From contig NZ_SDDZ01000001.1 in NCBI RefSeq assembly GCF_004115975.1, positions 920,743 through 984,742 of the forward strand: a DNA stretch of 64,000 bases, read 5' to 3'. Below, piece after piece: positions 54,543-63,819 of the stretch (the first letter of the stretch is position 1; each line of letters begins with the position of its first letter). The translations under genes were made by a program, and so were the position numbers. The DNA is from Gelidibacter gilvus (lineage in GTDB: Bacteria > Bacteroidota > Bacteroidia > Flavobacteriales > Flavobacteriaceae). The notes below the pieces were generated by a model. It was not told the origin of the DNA. It did no database searches and saw only the letters and a list, made by a program, of their open reading frames with translations.

Positions 54543-55715
54543 ATGAGCAAAAACAAATTTGAAACCGACGCTATCAGAACCCAAATGGAACGTTCAGAAT
54601 TTTTGGAACATTCCACCCCATTGCATTTAACGTCGAGCTTCATTTTTGAAGATGCTGAAGATATGCGAGCATCCTTTGCTGAGGAAAAACAACGCAATAT
54701 TTACAGCCGATTCACCAATCCGAACACGTCGGAATTTATAGATAAAATGTGCAAACTGGAAGGTGCCGAAAGTGGATATGCCTTTGCCACAGGAATGGCA
54801 GCGGTTTTTTCAACCTTTGCGGCGTTATTAAACGCAGGAGATCATATTGTCTCAGCGCGGAGCATCTTTGGTTCGACACATACCTTATTCACCAAGTTTC
54901 TTCCGAAGTGGAACATAGAAACCAGTTACTTCAAAATTGATGAGGTGGAAAAGATTGAAAGTCTAATTCAGCCCAACACCAAGATCTTGTATTTGGAAAG
55001 TCCCACGAATCCGGCAGTAGATATCCTGGATTTGGAATTGTTGGGACATATTGCCAAAAAGCACAATTTGATCTATATAATTGATAATTGTTTTGCAACA
55101 CCCTATTTGCAAAATCCCATAAAATTTGGTGCAGATCTGGTGATCCATTCCGCTACAAAATTGATTGATGGCCAAGGTCGTGTGCTTGGTGGGGTGACCG
55201 TAGGAAGAGCCGATTTAATTCGGGAAATCTATTTGTTTTCAAGAAATACCGGGCCGGCATTGTCGCCATTTAATGCTTGGATTCTTTCAAAGAGTCTGGA
55301 AACGCTGGGTGTTAGAGTAGATAGGCATTGTGAAAATGCACTAAAGGTTGCAGAATTTTTAGAAGCGCATGACAAAGTTGCTTTGGTGAAATATCCGTTT
55401 TTGAAATCCCATCCACAGTATGAATTGGCTAAAAAACAAATGAAACATGGCGGAAACGTCGTTGCTTTTGAGGTAAAGGGAGGGATAGAAGCTGGCAAAC
55501 ACTTTTTGAACCAGTTAAAAATGCTATCGTTATCCGCTAATTTAGGTGATACACGATCCATTGCAACGCATCCTGCAAGTACGACCCATAGTAAATTGAA
55601 TGAAATAGAACGCTTGGGAGTTGGCATTGCGGATGGTTTAGTACGTATTTCAGTGGGTTTGGAACATGTTGATGATATTATTGCGGATTTAAAACAAGCT
55701 TTAGAAATTGTGTGA
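54543..55715 (+). CDS. trans-sulfuration PLP enzyme (O-succinylhomoserine sulfhydrylase / cystathionine synthase type)
   Basis: A 390-residue PLP enzyme of the Cys/Met metabolism family and a paralogue of MetY in the same block. It has YSRFTNPNTSEFIDKMCKLE, FATGMAAVFSTFAALLNAGD, YLESPTNPAVDILDLELLGH, the PLP-lysine HSATKLIDGQGRVLGGVTVG and IATHPASTTHSKLNEIERLG. Its shorter length fits O-succinylhomoserine sulfhydrylase or cystathionine gamma-synthase; substrate is open. I start at ATG 54543; an in-frame ATG at 54516 lies inside a dispersed repeat. Confidence 0.9.
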   Translation: MSKNKFETDAIRTQMERSEFLEHSTPLHLTSSFIFEDAEDMRASFAEEKQRNIYSRFTNPNTSEFIDKMCKLEGAESGYAFATGMAAVFSTFAALLNAGDHIVSARSIFGSTHTLFTKFLPKWNIETSYFKIDEVEKIESLIQPNTKILYLESPTNPAVDILDLELLGHIAKKHNLIYIIDNCFATPYLQNPIKFGADLVIHSATKLIDGQGRVLGGVTVGRADLIREIYLFSRNTGPALSPFNAWILSKSLETLGVRVDRHCENALKVAEFLEAHDKVALVKYPFLKSHPQYELAKKQMKHGGNVVAFEVKGGIEAGKHFLNQLKMLSLSANLGDTRSIATHPASTTHSKLNEIERLGVGIADGLVRISVGLEHVDDIIADLKQALEIV

Positions 55716-55807
55716 CTTTATTATTCCGAAACTGAATTCGGGATATTTCAATTAAAAATAAAAAGCCCGCCAAGAATTGTTTAATTTTGATATTGCACGA
55801 AAATATA

Positions 55808-56587
55808 ATGCGTAATATTGAATTTATGAGGAAAATTTCGAATCACTTAAATCAGTTTCAGGATTATAATATTTGTTTAAAGGACCCTGTGGAAACGTTC
55901 ACAAAGGCTTTGTTTTATATGCTTTTTGATGAAGAATATCGAACTCATAACTGTCAATTTGTAAAAGACACTTTTCTTAAGATTACGACAAAATTGAAAT
56001 TGGAAGATGGTGAAGAAACATGGGTGCAATTTGTAAATCAATTAGCATCTATCCGTGAGAAACTTGATTTGGATGCTCATGCCATAGAACAAAATGATCC
56101 TGCGGCCAAGAGTTTAACTGAAGTGTATTTGGCCTATCCGGGTTTTCATGCCATTGCTATTTATAGATTAAGTCATGCCCTCTACAAACTAAACTATTTT
56201 GTTATTTCAAGAATGATGAGTGAGCACGTCCATGGTTTAACCGGCGTGGATATACATCCGGGAGCAACTATCGGGGATTCCTTTTTTATCGATCACGGTA
56301 CAGGAATTGTTATCGGTGAAACGGCCATCATTAAAAATAACGTCAAAATCTACCAAGGTGTCACATTAGGAGGACTTCAAATAAAAAAGAGTCTATCGGA
56401 AACAAAACGCCATCCTACAATTGAAGATAATGTCACCATCTATGCCAACGCAACTGTTTTAGGAGGCGATATCGTCATTGGAGCAAACAGTACTATTGGA
56501 GCGAATGTCTGGATTACCCAATCGGTTCCCGAAAATTCGTTAGTGACTTATCAAACTGAAATAAAAATTAGCACACGTAAAAAATGA
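55808..56587 (+). CDS. cysE: serine O-acetyltransferase
   Basis: A 259-residue enzyme making O-acetylserine. A helical N-terminal half leads to a left-handed beta helix: VDIHPGATIGDSFFIDHGTG with the catalytic His, IVIGETAIIKNNVKIYQGVT, and TIEDNVTIYANATVLGGDIV. I start at ATG 55808; a frame opens earlier at TTG 55787. The stop overlaps the start of cysM by 4 nt, so the two are translationally coupled. Confidence 0.93.
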   Translation: MRNIEFMRKISNHLNQFQDYNICLKDPVETFTKALFYMLFDEEYRTHNCQFVKDTFLKITTKLKLEDGEETWVQFVNQLASIREKLDLDAHAIEQNDPAAKSLTEVYLAYPGFHAIAIYRLSHALYKLNYFVISRMMSEHVHGLTGVDIHPGATIGDSFFIDHGTGIVIGETAIIKNNVKIYQGVTLGGLQIKKSLSETKRHPTIEDNVTIYANATVLGGDIVIGANSTIGANVWITQSVPENSLVTYQTEIKISTRKK

Positions 56588-57474
56588 TTAAAAGTCAATC
56601 GATAATCGATCACATTGGAAATACACCACTCGTTGAGGTAAAAAATATTATTTCAAAAGATGGCGTGCGACTATTTTTGAAATTGGAAGGCACAAATCCT
56701 GGTGGCAGTGTGAAGGATCGTGCCGCTTTTAATATGATTTCGGAAGCTTTAAGACGTGGCGATGTTAAAAAGGGAGATACTTTGGTGGAAGCCACAAGCG
56801 GAAACACAGGTATTGCCTTAGCCTTTATAGCACGGTTACTAGGAGTGGAAATGGTCTTGGTTATGCCTGAGAACTCTACCGAAGAGCGCATCAAAACCAT
56901 GCGTGCATATGGCGCAGAATTAATTCTGACTCCAGCTGATGATGGGATTGAAGGTGCCCGGGATGTGGCTGAAAAACTCGAAAAAGATAAAGGCTATTTT
57001 ATGTTGAACCAATTTGGCAATGACGATAATTGGAAAGCCCATTACAAAACCACCGGTCCTGAAATTTGGCGTGATACAGATGGTGAAGTGACCCATTTTG
57101 TTTCCGCTATGGGAACAACCGGAACTATTATGGGCGTTTCTACCTTTTTAAAAGAGCAGAATAAAAATATCACTATTGTTGGGGCGCAACCTAAAGATGG
57201 TGCTAAAATCCCTGGCATTCGCAAATGGCCAGAAGCTTATCTTCCCCGAATATTTGATCGTTCTAAAGTAGATGAGGTGATTGAGGTGAGCGAGGAAGAT
57301 GCAAGAACAACAACTCAAAGATTGGCTAAAGAAGAAGGTATCTTTGCAGGAATGAGTAGCGGTGGTTCAGTTGCTGCTGCCTTAAAAATTGCCGAAAAAT
57401 TGGATAAAGGAATCATCGTCGCCATCATTTGTGATATTGGCGATCGGTATTTATCTTCAGATTTATTTGAATAA
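56584..57474 (+). CDS. cysM: cysteine synthase (CysM-like)
   Basis: A 296-residue PLP enzyme that makes cysteine from O-acetylserine and sulfide. It has IGNTPLVEVKNI near the start, the PLP-lysine in GTNPGGSVKDRAAFNMISEA, the substrate loop EATSGNTGIALAFIARLLGV, MGTTGTIMGVSTFLKEQNKN, and the C-terminal phosphate loop FAGMSSGGSVAAALKIAEKL. The EERIKTMRAYGAELILTP segment favours the CysM subgroup. It begins inside the last codons of cysE. Confidence 0.93.
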   Translation: MIKSQSIIDHIGNTPLVEVKNIISKDGVRLFLKLEGTNPGGSVKDRAAFNMISEALRRGDVKKGDTLVEATSGNTGIALAFIARLLGVEMVLVMPENSTEERIKTMRAYGAELILTPADDGIEGARDVAEKLEKDKGYFMLNQFGNDDNWKAHYKTTGPEIWRDTDGEVTHFVSAMGTTGTIMGVSTFLKEQNKNITIVGAQPKDGAKIPGIRKWPEAYLPRIFDRSKVDEVIEVSEEDARTTTQRLAKEEGIFAGMSSGGSVAAALKIAEKLDKGIIVAIICDIGDRYLSSDLFE

Positions 57475-57478
57475 AAAG

Positions 57479-57509
57479 TTGGTGGTCCTTTTTTTATAGT
57501 TTAAATTCG
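57479..57509 (+). promoter_or_regulatory. Bacteroidota-type promoter of the metH unit
   Basis: TTG at 57479-57481, 20 nt, TAAATTCG at 57502-57509 (one mismatch to TAnnTTTG). It is 26 nt upstream of the second SAM-I aptamer. Confidence 0.6.
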
Positions 57510-57535
57510 CTATTCGTTCATACTATTATTAATTT

Positions 57536-57675
57536 GTTATCACGAAAGGCAGAGGGATTAGACCCGATGAAGCCTTAGCAACCCTTAAGAATTCCTGCGA
57601 AGTCAGGAATCTCAATTTAAGAAGGTGCTAAATTCTACTTTATTCTGAATTTGTTTCAGGATTTAGACAGATAAC
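57536..57675 (+). promoter_or_regulatory. SAM-I (S-box) riboswitch upstream of the split metH
   Basis: P1 pairs GTTATC (57536-57541) with GATAAC (57670-57675). The core ACGAAAGGCAGAGGGATTAG, ACCCGATGAAGCC, TTAGCAACC and AAGGTGCTAAATTC is almost identical to the metY riboswitch. P3 (CTTAA/TTAAG) is extended by a family A palindrome at 57591-57610, absent from the first riboswitch. It should repress methionine synthase when S-adenosylmethionine is high. Confidence 0.95.
57591..57610. repeat. family A palindrome inside P3 of the metH riboswitch
   Basis: ATTCCTGCGAAGTCAGGAAT, a 7-bp stem with the same centre (CGAAG) as the copies at 4859-4915. It sits at the tip of the riboswitch P3 helix, so the RNA can keep its fold with a longer P3. 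Confidence 0.85.
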
Positions 57676-57729
57676 CAAAGTGTTTTTTCTCCTCACTTTC
57701 CTGATGACATTCTTTATTTTTTTTAAACA

Positions 57730-58731
57730 ATGTCAGACTTAAATCAAATTTTACAAGACCGTATTCTTATTCTCGATGGTGCCATGGGGACCATGTTGCA
57801 ACGCTATAATTTCTCAGAAGAAGATTTTCGTGGCGAACGTTTCAAAGATTACCCAAGCTCACTTAAAGGCAATAATGACTTACTTTCATTAACGCAGCCA
57901 CAGGCTATTGCTGATGTGCATCGTAAATATTTTGAGGCGGGAGCAGATATCGTAGAGACGAACACCTTTTCAGGCACTACGATCGCTATGGCCGATTATA
58001 ATATGGAAGATTTGGTTTACGAACTGAATTTCGAATCTGCCAAAATAGCCAAAAGAGTTGCCGACGAGTTTACCAAAGCCAATCCTGACAAACCTCGATT
58101 TGTAGCAGGAAGCATTGGGCCTACCAATAAAACCACAAGTTTATCACCAGATGTCAATCGGCCAGAATTTCGTGCCATTACCTTTGATCAATTGCGTATT
58201 GCTTATAAACAGCAAGTGGAAGCTCTGATAGATGGTGGCGTAGATATCCTTTTGGTAGAAACGATATTTGACACCTTAAATGCAAAAGCCGCCTTATTCG
58301 CCATTGATGAGGTCAAGGAAGAACGAGCTCTCGATATTCCCATCATGGTTTCTGGCACCATAACAGATGCTTCAGGAAGAACACTTTCTGGACAGACAGT
58401 GGAAGCTTTTTTATTGTCCATTTCCCATATTCCTTTGCTCAGTGTCGGATTTAATTGCGCGCTTGGCGCCGATCAATTACAACCTTATTTACAGCGTTTA
58501 TCCAACGAGACTGAATTTTATACCTCGGCACATCCCAATGCAGGGTTACCAAATGCTTTTGGAGAATATGAACAGACTGCTGAGCAAATGAACGCATTTA
58601 TTGAAGAGTATCTTAAAGATGGTTTGGTCAATATAATAGGAGGCTGTTGTGGTTCCACACCAGAACATATTAAAAAAATAGCAGAAACCGCAAAAAAATA
58701 TAAACCCCGCCAAATAGGAATAGAAGCCTGA
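57730..58731 (+). CDS. metH: methionine synthase, homocysteine-binding half
   Basis: A 333-residue protein equal to the N-terminal homocysteine methyltransferase domain of Met[72 protein letters not shown] with the first zinc Cys, and [13 protein letters not shown] with the other two. It transfers the methyl group to homocysteine together with the second-half protein next door. It is the first gene after the second SAM-I riboswitch. Confidence 0.95.
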   Translation: MSDLNQILQDRILILDGAMGTMLQRYNFSEEDFRGERFKDYPSSLKGNNDLLSLTQPQAIADVHRKYFEAGADIVETNTFSGTTIAMADYNMEDLVYELNFESAKIAKRVADEFTKANPDKPRFVAGSIGPTNKTTSLSPDVNRPEFRAITFDQLRIAYKQQVEALIDGGVDILLVETIFDTLNAKAALFAIDEVKEERALDIPIMVSGTITDASGRTLSGQTVEAFLLSISHIPLLSVGFNCALGADQLQPYLQRLSNETEFYTSAHPNAGLPNAFGEYEQTAEQMNAFIEEYLKDGLVNIIGGCCGSTPEHIKKIAETAKKYKPRQIGIEA

Positions 58732-58750
58732 TTAAGAATAGCAGCATGAT

Positions 58751-58815
58751 TCCTTCCCTTTTTTCAAGGGAAGGTGGATTCATCCCGAGAAAACGGGATG
58801 AAGACGGAAGGGTTA
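58751..58815. repeat. two hairpins between the metH halves
   Basis: CCTTCCCTT-TTTTC-AAGGGAAGG at 58752-58774 and TTCATCCCG-AGAAAA-CGGGATGAA at 58779-58802, then GACGGAAGGGTT. These G/C-run inverted repeats recall the elements at 24358-24474. They occupy the whole gap between the two metH genes. Confidence 0.75.
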
Positions 58816-58832
58816 AAATGAATAGAATGAAA

Positions 58833-61508
58833 ATGAGCAAAAAACGCAAATACTTAACACTTGCAGGACTCGAGCCATTAATCGTCACCCCAGAAAGCAA
58901 TTTCATTAACGTAGGCGAACGCACAAATGTTACCGGTTCGCGCAAATTTCTGCGTCTGATAAAAGACGAAAACTACAGTGAAGCCTTAGATGTGGCACGA
59001 GATCAAGTTGAAGGAGGCGCACAAATTATAGACGTCAACATGGATGAAGGGATGTTGGACGGCGTTTATGCGATGACCAAGTTTTTAAACCTGATTGCGT
59101 CTGAACCTGATATTTCAAGATTGCCCATCATGATTGACAGTTCCAAATGGGAAATCATTGAGGCAGGCTTAAAGGTAGTGCAGGGAAAATCGGTCGTTAA
59201 TTCCATCAGTTTAAAAGAAGGGGAAGAAACGTTTATTCATCAAGCCAAATTGGTAAAACGCTATGGCGCAGCAGTCATTGTCATGGCTTTTGATGAAGAC
59301 GGCCAGGCAGATACTTTTGAGAGACGTATTCAAATTTGTAAACGTTCTTACGATATTTTAGTGGACAAGGTCAAATTTCCTCCTCAGGATATTATTTTTG
59401 ATCCGAACATTTTTCCGGTTGCTACCGGAATGGACGAGCACCGACTAAATGCTTTGGACTTTTTCAATGCCACCAAATGGATTCGTGAGAATCTTCCGTA
59501 TGCTAATGTTTCGGGTGGTGTGAGCAACGTTTCGTTTTCCTTCAGGGGGAATACAGTTGTTCGTGAAGCCATCAACTCCGCATTTTTGTATCATGCCATT
59601 CAGCATGGAATGAATATGGGAATCGTGAATCCGACCATGTTGGAGATTTATGACGAAATTCCGAAAGATCTCTTGGAGCGTGTGGAAGATGTGCTGTTTG
59701 ACCGACGTGATGATGCTACGGAGCGTTTGTTGGATTTTTCTGAGACGGTTAAAGGCGATAAAAAGGAAGATGTTGCCAAAATTTTGGAATGGCGAAATGA
59801 TCCACTACAAGATCGGATCACGCACGCGCTGGTAAAAGGTATTGAAACCTTTATCATTGAAGATGTAGAAATAGCACGTCAGGAAAGTTCAAAACCAATT
59901 GAAGTTATTGAAGGTCATTTAATGATTGGGATGAGCGTTGTGGGCGACTTGTTTGGCAGTGGAAAAATGTTCCTGCCGCAGGTGGTTAAATCAGCACGGG
60001 TGATGAAAAAAGCCGTCGCCTATCTACAGCCATTCATTGAAGCAGAGAAGGATGGAAAGCAGGAATTTGCGGGTCGGGTTTTGATGGCAACCGTAAAAGG
60101 CGATGTGCATGATATTGGTAAAAATATTGTCAGTGTTGTTTTGGGATGCAACAATTATGAAATCATCGATTTGGGGGTGATGGTGCCGCCGGAAAAGATT
60201 ATCGAAATTGCCATTAGGGAAAATGTCGATATTATAGGATTAAGCGGACTTATTACGCCGTCTTTGGATGAAATGGTTTATGTGTCCAAAGAAATGGAAA
60301 AGAGAAACTTCACTATTCCGTTGCTGATTGGAGGTGCTACAACTTCTAGAGCGCATGCGGCCGTTAAGATTGCGCCAAATTACGCGCATACCACGGTACA
60401 TGTCAATGATGCTTCAAGAGCGGTGACTGTTGTAGGTAGCTTACTCCAAAAAGATAATCGCGTATATAAGGAGCAGATTCGTGAAGAATATGAGAAATTC
60501 CGTGAGCAGTTTTTGAAACGTGGAAAGCAAAAGAATTTTGTCACGATAGAAGAAGCGCGGAAAAGAAAATATAAAATCGATTGGAATACTTCGGAAATTG
60601 TCAAACCTAACCAATTGGGCGTTCAGATTATTGAAGATTTTGAATTGACAAAATTGGAAGAATTTATCGATTGGAGTCCGTTTTTTAGAAGTTGGGATTT
60701 ACATGGAAAATATCCTGAGATCTTAACCGATGAGGTTGTGGGAGAGCAAGCCACCGAGTTGTTTGCAGATGCGAAAGGATTACTGAAGAAAGTCTTCGAC
60801 GGAAAACTTTTAACAGCAAAAGCCATTTTCGGTCTGTTTCCAGCCAACGCGATTAATGATGATGATGTTGAAATTTATGACCAAGCAGGAAAAACGAAAG
60901 TGACGTTCATAACCCTGCGTCAGCAATTGGATAAACGAGACGGCATTCCAAATATCGCTTTAGCCGATTTCATCGCGCCTAAAGATTCAGGAAAAGAAGA
61001 TTATATGGGCTGTTTCTGTGTTTCGACTGGTTTTGGTACGGCAGAATTGGCGAAAAAATTTGAAGAGGATTTGGATGATTATAATGCGATTATGATCAAA
61101 GCGCTTGCGGATCGTCTTGCGGAAGCCTTCGCAGAATATTTGCATAAGGAAATCCGAATTAACCATTGGGCCTATGATACTGATGAGAATTTATCTAACG
61201 AGGAATTGATCAAGGAAAGTTATAAAGGCATTCGTCCGGCACCTGGATATCCTGCTTGCCCTGATCATTTGGAGAAAAAAACCATATGGAAATTGCTCCA
61301 GGTCAAGGAAAATATTGGTGTAGAAATTACCGATAGCCTGGCCATGTGGCCTGCAGCAAGTGTTTCGGGATATTACTTTGCAAATAAGGAAGCCAAATAC
61401 TTTGGATTGGGTAAAATAACCGACGATCAACTGAAAGATTACGCCAAAAGACGAGGCGTTTCTAATGAAGAAGCTGAAAAATGGTTGAGTCCTAATTTAG
61501 CGGATTAG
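58833..61508 (+). CDS. metH: methionine synthase, pterin-, B12-binding and reactivation half
   Basis: An 891-residue protein: methyltetrahydrofolate-binding domain ([36 protein letters not shown]), cap and cobalamin domain with [20 protein letters not shown] (the His ligand of cobalt in DxHxxG) and [13 protein letters not shown], then the AdoMet reactivation domain ([40 protein letters not shown]). I start at ATG 58833; the frame opens at 58746 only by translating the repeat hairpins. B12-dependent methionine synthesis implies a cobalamin source. Confidence 0.95.
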   Translation: MSKKRKYLTLAGLEPLIVTPESNFINVGERTNVTGSRKFLRLIKDENYSEALDVARDQVEGGAQIIDVNMDEGMLDGVYAMTKFLNLIASEPDISRLPIMIDSSKWEIIEAGLKVVQGKSVVNSISLKEGEETFIHQAKLVKRYGAAVIVMAFDEDGQADTFERRIQICKRSYDILVDKVKFPPQDIIFDPNIFPVATGMDEHRLNALDFFNATKWIRENLPYANVSGGVSNVSFSFRGNTVVREAINSAFLYHAIQHGMNMGIVNPTMLEIYDEIPKDLLERVEDVLFDRRDDATERLLDFSETVKGDKKEDVAKILEWRNDPLQDRITHALVKGIETFIIEDVEIARQESSKPIEVIEGHLMIGMSVVGDLFGSGKMFLPQVVKSARVMKKAVAYLQPFIEAEKDGKQEFAGRVLMATVKGDVHDIGKNIVSVVLGCNNYEIIDLGVMVPPEKIIEIAIRENVDIIGLSGLITPSLDEMVYVSKEMEKRNFTIPLLIGGATTSRAHAAVKIAPNYAHTTVHVNDASRAVTVVGSLLQKDNRVYKEQIREEYEKFREQFLKRGKQKNFVTIEEARKRKYKIDWNTSEIVKPNQLGVQIIEDFELTKLEEFIDWSPFFRSWDLHGKYPEILTDEVVGEQATELFADAKGLLKKVFDGKLLTAKAIFGLFPANAINDDDVEIYDQAGKTKVTFITLRQQLDKRDGIPNIALADFIAPKDSGKEDYMGCFCVSTGFGTAELAKKFEEDLDDYNAIMIKALADRLAEAFAEYLHKEIRINHWAYDTDENLSNEELIKESYKGIRPAPGYPACPDHLEKKTIWKLLQVKENIGVEITDSLAMWPAASVSGYYFANKEAKYFGLGKITDDQLKDYAKRRGVSNEEAEKWLSPNLAD

Positions 61509-61542
61509 AAAAATGACTCAGTGTTTCTTTGTGAAATTATTA

Positions 61543-61590
61543 TGACACAGAGACACGCGGAGTTGACGCAGAGGAACACAGAGGAAAAGT
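61543..61590. repeat. ACACAGAG-type dispersed sequence
   Basis: ACACAGAGACACGCGGAGTT-GACGCAGAGGAACACAGAGG: a run of short imperfect CACAGAG/CGCAGAG units between metH and metF. I see no ORF or hairpin. Similar degenerate runs occur between genes in many unrelated bacterial genomes as far as I recall. Confidence 0.5.
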
Positions 61591-61616
61591 AAAAAATATT
61601 AATATGCTGCTGAAAT

Positions 61617-61642
61617 ACATTCTTGTATTCGTGGCAAAAAAA
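61617..61642. repeat. dispersed ATTCGTGGC-type sequence, copy 2
   Basis: CATTCTTGTATTCGTGGCAA followed by AAAAAG. Related to 54509-54536 and to both arms of 23292-23345. It directly precedes the family A hairpin in front of metF. Confidence 0.55.
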
Positions 61643-61644
61643 GA

Positions 61645-61662
61645 TCCCCACTTTCGTGGGGA
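61645..61662 (+). repeat. family A palindrome 6 nt upstream of metF
   Basis: TCCCCAC-TTTC-GTGGGGA, a 7-bp stem and four-base loop, preceded by AAGA and followed by GTTTAC and the metF ATG. Stem, loop and spacing are the same as before thyA, with a C-G pair replacing the T-A pair. Confidence 0.85.
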
Positions 61663-61668
61663 GTTTAC

Positions 61669-62625
61669 ATGAAAGTAACAGAACATATCGCACAAGCCAA
61701 CGGCAACACACAGTTTTCGTTTGAAATCTTACCACCATTGAAAGGCCAGGATATCAAATCAATCTTTGATAATATTGATCCGTTAATGGAATTTAAACCG
61801 CCTTTTATTGATGTGACTTACCATCGAGAAGAATATATTTATAAAGAACAGGAAAACGGATTGCTTAAAAGACAAGTGGTGAAGAAACGTCCGGGAACGG
61901 TGGGCATTTGCGCGGCCATTCAGAATCGGTATAAGGTGGATGCCATTCCACATATTTTATGTGGAGGCTTCACCAAAGAGGACACGGAAAATTTCTTGAT
62001 CGATCTTGACTTTTTAGGCATTCAGAACGTCATGGCTTTAAGAGGTGATGCGGTGAAAACTGAAACTTATTTCACGCCAGAAAAAGAAGGCCATGAATAC
62101 GCTAATGGTTTGGTGCAACAGATTCATGCCCTCAATGATGGTGTTTATTTGGATGAGGATCTGCAAAACACTTCAAAAACCAATTTCTGCATTGGGGTTG
62201 CGGCATATCCTGAAAAACACATGGAATCCCCAAGTTTGGATAGTGATATTCATTTTTTAAAGAAGAAAATAAAAAGTGGTGCGGAATATGTCGTCACCCA
62301 AATGTTTTTTGACAATCAGAAATATTTTGAATTTGTTGAAAAATGTCGGAAAGAAGGGATTACCATTCCAATAATTCCAGGGTTAAAACCTATTGCCACC
62401 AAAAGACAATTGAACTTGTTGCCACATCGTTTTCATGTTGATTTACCTGAACCCTTGATTCTTGAGGTTATTAAATGCAAGGATAATTCTGAAGTGAAAC
62501 AAGTGGGCATTGAGTGGTGCATCCAACAATCAAAGGAATTACAAAAAGCAGGTATTCCTGTACTGCATTACTATTCTATGGGTAAAAGTGACAATATTCA
62601 AACCATTGCATCGGAAGTTTTTTGA
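61669..62625 (+). CDS. metF: methylenetetrahydrofolate reductase
   Basis: A 318-residue flavoprotein that reduces methylene-tetrahydrofolate to methyl-tetrahydrofolate, the donor for methionine synthase next to it. It shows FSFEILPPLKGQDIKSIFDN, the FAD-contacting PFIDVTYHREEYIYK, LGIQNVMALRGDAV, IGVAAYPEKHMESP, and VTQMFFDNQKYFEFVEKC. Its length and motifs fit. The gene is 161 nt after the second metH gene, and a family A hairpin lies 6 nt before its start. Confidence 0.96.
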   Translation: MKVTEHIAQANGNTQFSFEILPPLKGQDIKSIFDNIDPLMEFKPPFIDVTYHREEYIYKEQENGLLKRQVVKKRPGTVGICAAIQNRYKVDAIPHILCGGFTKEDTENFLIDLDFLGIQNVMALRGDAVKTETYFTPEKEGHEYANGLVQQIHALNDGVYLDEDLQNTSKTNFCIGVAAYPEKHMESPSLDSDIHFLKKKIKSGAEYVVTQMFFDNQKYFEFVEKCRKEGITIPIIPGLKPIATKRQLNLLPHRFHVDLPEPLILEVIKCKDNSEVKQVGIEWCIQQSKELQKAGIPVLHYYSMGKSDNIQTIASEVF

Positions 62626-62670
62626 GTTAGAAATGTCGCTTGATAGCGATAAAATAAAAAGATAGATTCA

Positions 62671-62683
62671 TGCGAGCCTCGCA
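62671..62683. repeat. small palindrome between metF and the deacylase gene
   Basis: TGCGAG-C-CTCGCA, a perfect 13-nt inverted repeat without a T run. It is followed by a -7-like box at 62700. Confidence 0.5.
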
Positions 62684-62699
62684 GACATAAAATTTCTTT

Positions 62700-62707
62700 T
62701 AAATTTG
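62700..62707 (+). promoter_or_regulatory. Bacteroidota -7 element before the deacylase-like gene
   Basis: TAAATTTG matches TAnnTTTG exactly, 17 nt before the ATG at 62725. No clear TTG is seen at the usual distance upstream. Confidence 0.45.
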
Positions 62708-62724
62708 CCTTATAACTCAAATGA

Positions 62725-63819
62725 ATGAAGTATTTAATAGTAGGTGTGTTGTGTTTAACGAGTTCATTTTTGTTCGCTCAAGAGGATCCAGATGTATTCA
62801 CCTTAGATGCCAATTATTTCTACGGAACCATCTTGGAGCATAATCCTGATATTGCGCATCTCATCACCGATCATCCCACAGGTCTGATGTTAAGTTATAA
62901 CAAAAAAACCTACGGATTCAAGCCTTGGGAAAGTCGCTATAATTATCCCGATTGGGGTTTTTCTTTCATCTATCAGGATATGAAAAACCAATATTTAGGT
63001 AAAAATTACGGTGTGTATGCCCATTACAATTTCTATTTTTTAAAACGGAATCTGAATTTCAGAATTGGACAAGGTATCGCTTATACCACCAATCCATATA
63101 ACAAGGAAACCAATTATACCAACGGTGCTTATGGTTCCGATTTCCTGAGTGCTACGTATCTCATGCTCAATTATAAAAAAGAGAATGTTTACAAAGGTTT
63201 GGGGTTTCAGGCAGGGATTTCGATAATGCATTATTCCAATGCCAATGTCAGGGCGCCAAATAATTCTACAAATACGTTTGTTTTCAATGTGGGTGCCAAT
63301 TATTTATTGGATTATGACCATGAACCCGAATTTCAGCCGTCAACCGAGGATAAAAAGTTTACCGAAAAGATCAAATATAATTTTGCCTTTAGAGCAGGTA
63401 TCAACGAGAGCGATATCATCGGTACAGGACAATTTCCATTTTATAATGTATCGTTTTATGCTGATAAACGCATCAACAGGAAAAGTGCATTTCAGGTAGG
63501 AACCGATCTGTTTTTTGCCCAATTTCTGAAGGAATTGATCTATTTCTACTCGGTAGCCTATCCAGAACGTCAAGTGGATCCTGACACCGATTACAAACGT
63601 GTAGGGGTTTTTGTCGGACATGAATTGTTTATTAATAAATTATCGGTGATAGCACAATTGGGCTATTATGTCTATTATCCTTATGATTTTGAAGGACGTG
63701 TGTATAACCGAATTGGTTTAAAACGGTATTTTGGAGATCAGTTTTTTGGAGCGATCACTTTAAAAGCGCATGGCGCAAAGGCAGAAGGCGTTGAGTTTGG
63801 AGTGGGAGTGCGATTGTAG
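62725..63819 (+). CDS. lipid A deacylase-like (PagL / acyloxyacyl hydrolase) outer-membrane protein
   Basis: A 364-residue exported protein with a signal peptide (MKYLIVGVLCLTSSFLFAQ). The body alternates beta-strands and ends in VEFGVGVRL, like a small outer-membrane barrel. The segment ISIMHYSNANVRAPNNSTNT holds the His-x-Ser-Asn motif of PagL, which removes an acyl chain from lipid A. It is longer than typical PagL, so the name is by motif only. Confidence 0.72.
   Translation: MKYLIVGVLCLTSSFLFAQEDPDVFTLDANYFYGTILEHNPDIAHLITDHPTGLMLSYNKKTYGFKPWESRYNYPDWGFSFIYQDMKNQYLGKNYGVYAHYNFYFLKRNLNFRIGQGIAYTTNPYNKETNYTNGAYGSDFLSATYLMLNYKKENVYKGLGFQAGISIMHYSNANVRAPNNSTNTFVFNVGANYLLDYDHEPEFQPSTEDKKFTEKIKYNFAFRAGINESDIIGTGQFPFYNVSFYADKRINRKSAFQVGTDLFFAQFLKELIYFYSVAYPERQVDPDTDYKRVGVFVGHELFINKLSVIAQLGYYVYYPYDFEGRVYNRIGLKRYFGDQFFGAITLKAHGAKAEGVEFGVGVRL

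Noticed and set aside
58746..58832. Upstream extension of the second metH gene
   Set aside because: It would translate the repeat hairpins; the family sequence begins after 58833.
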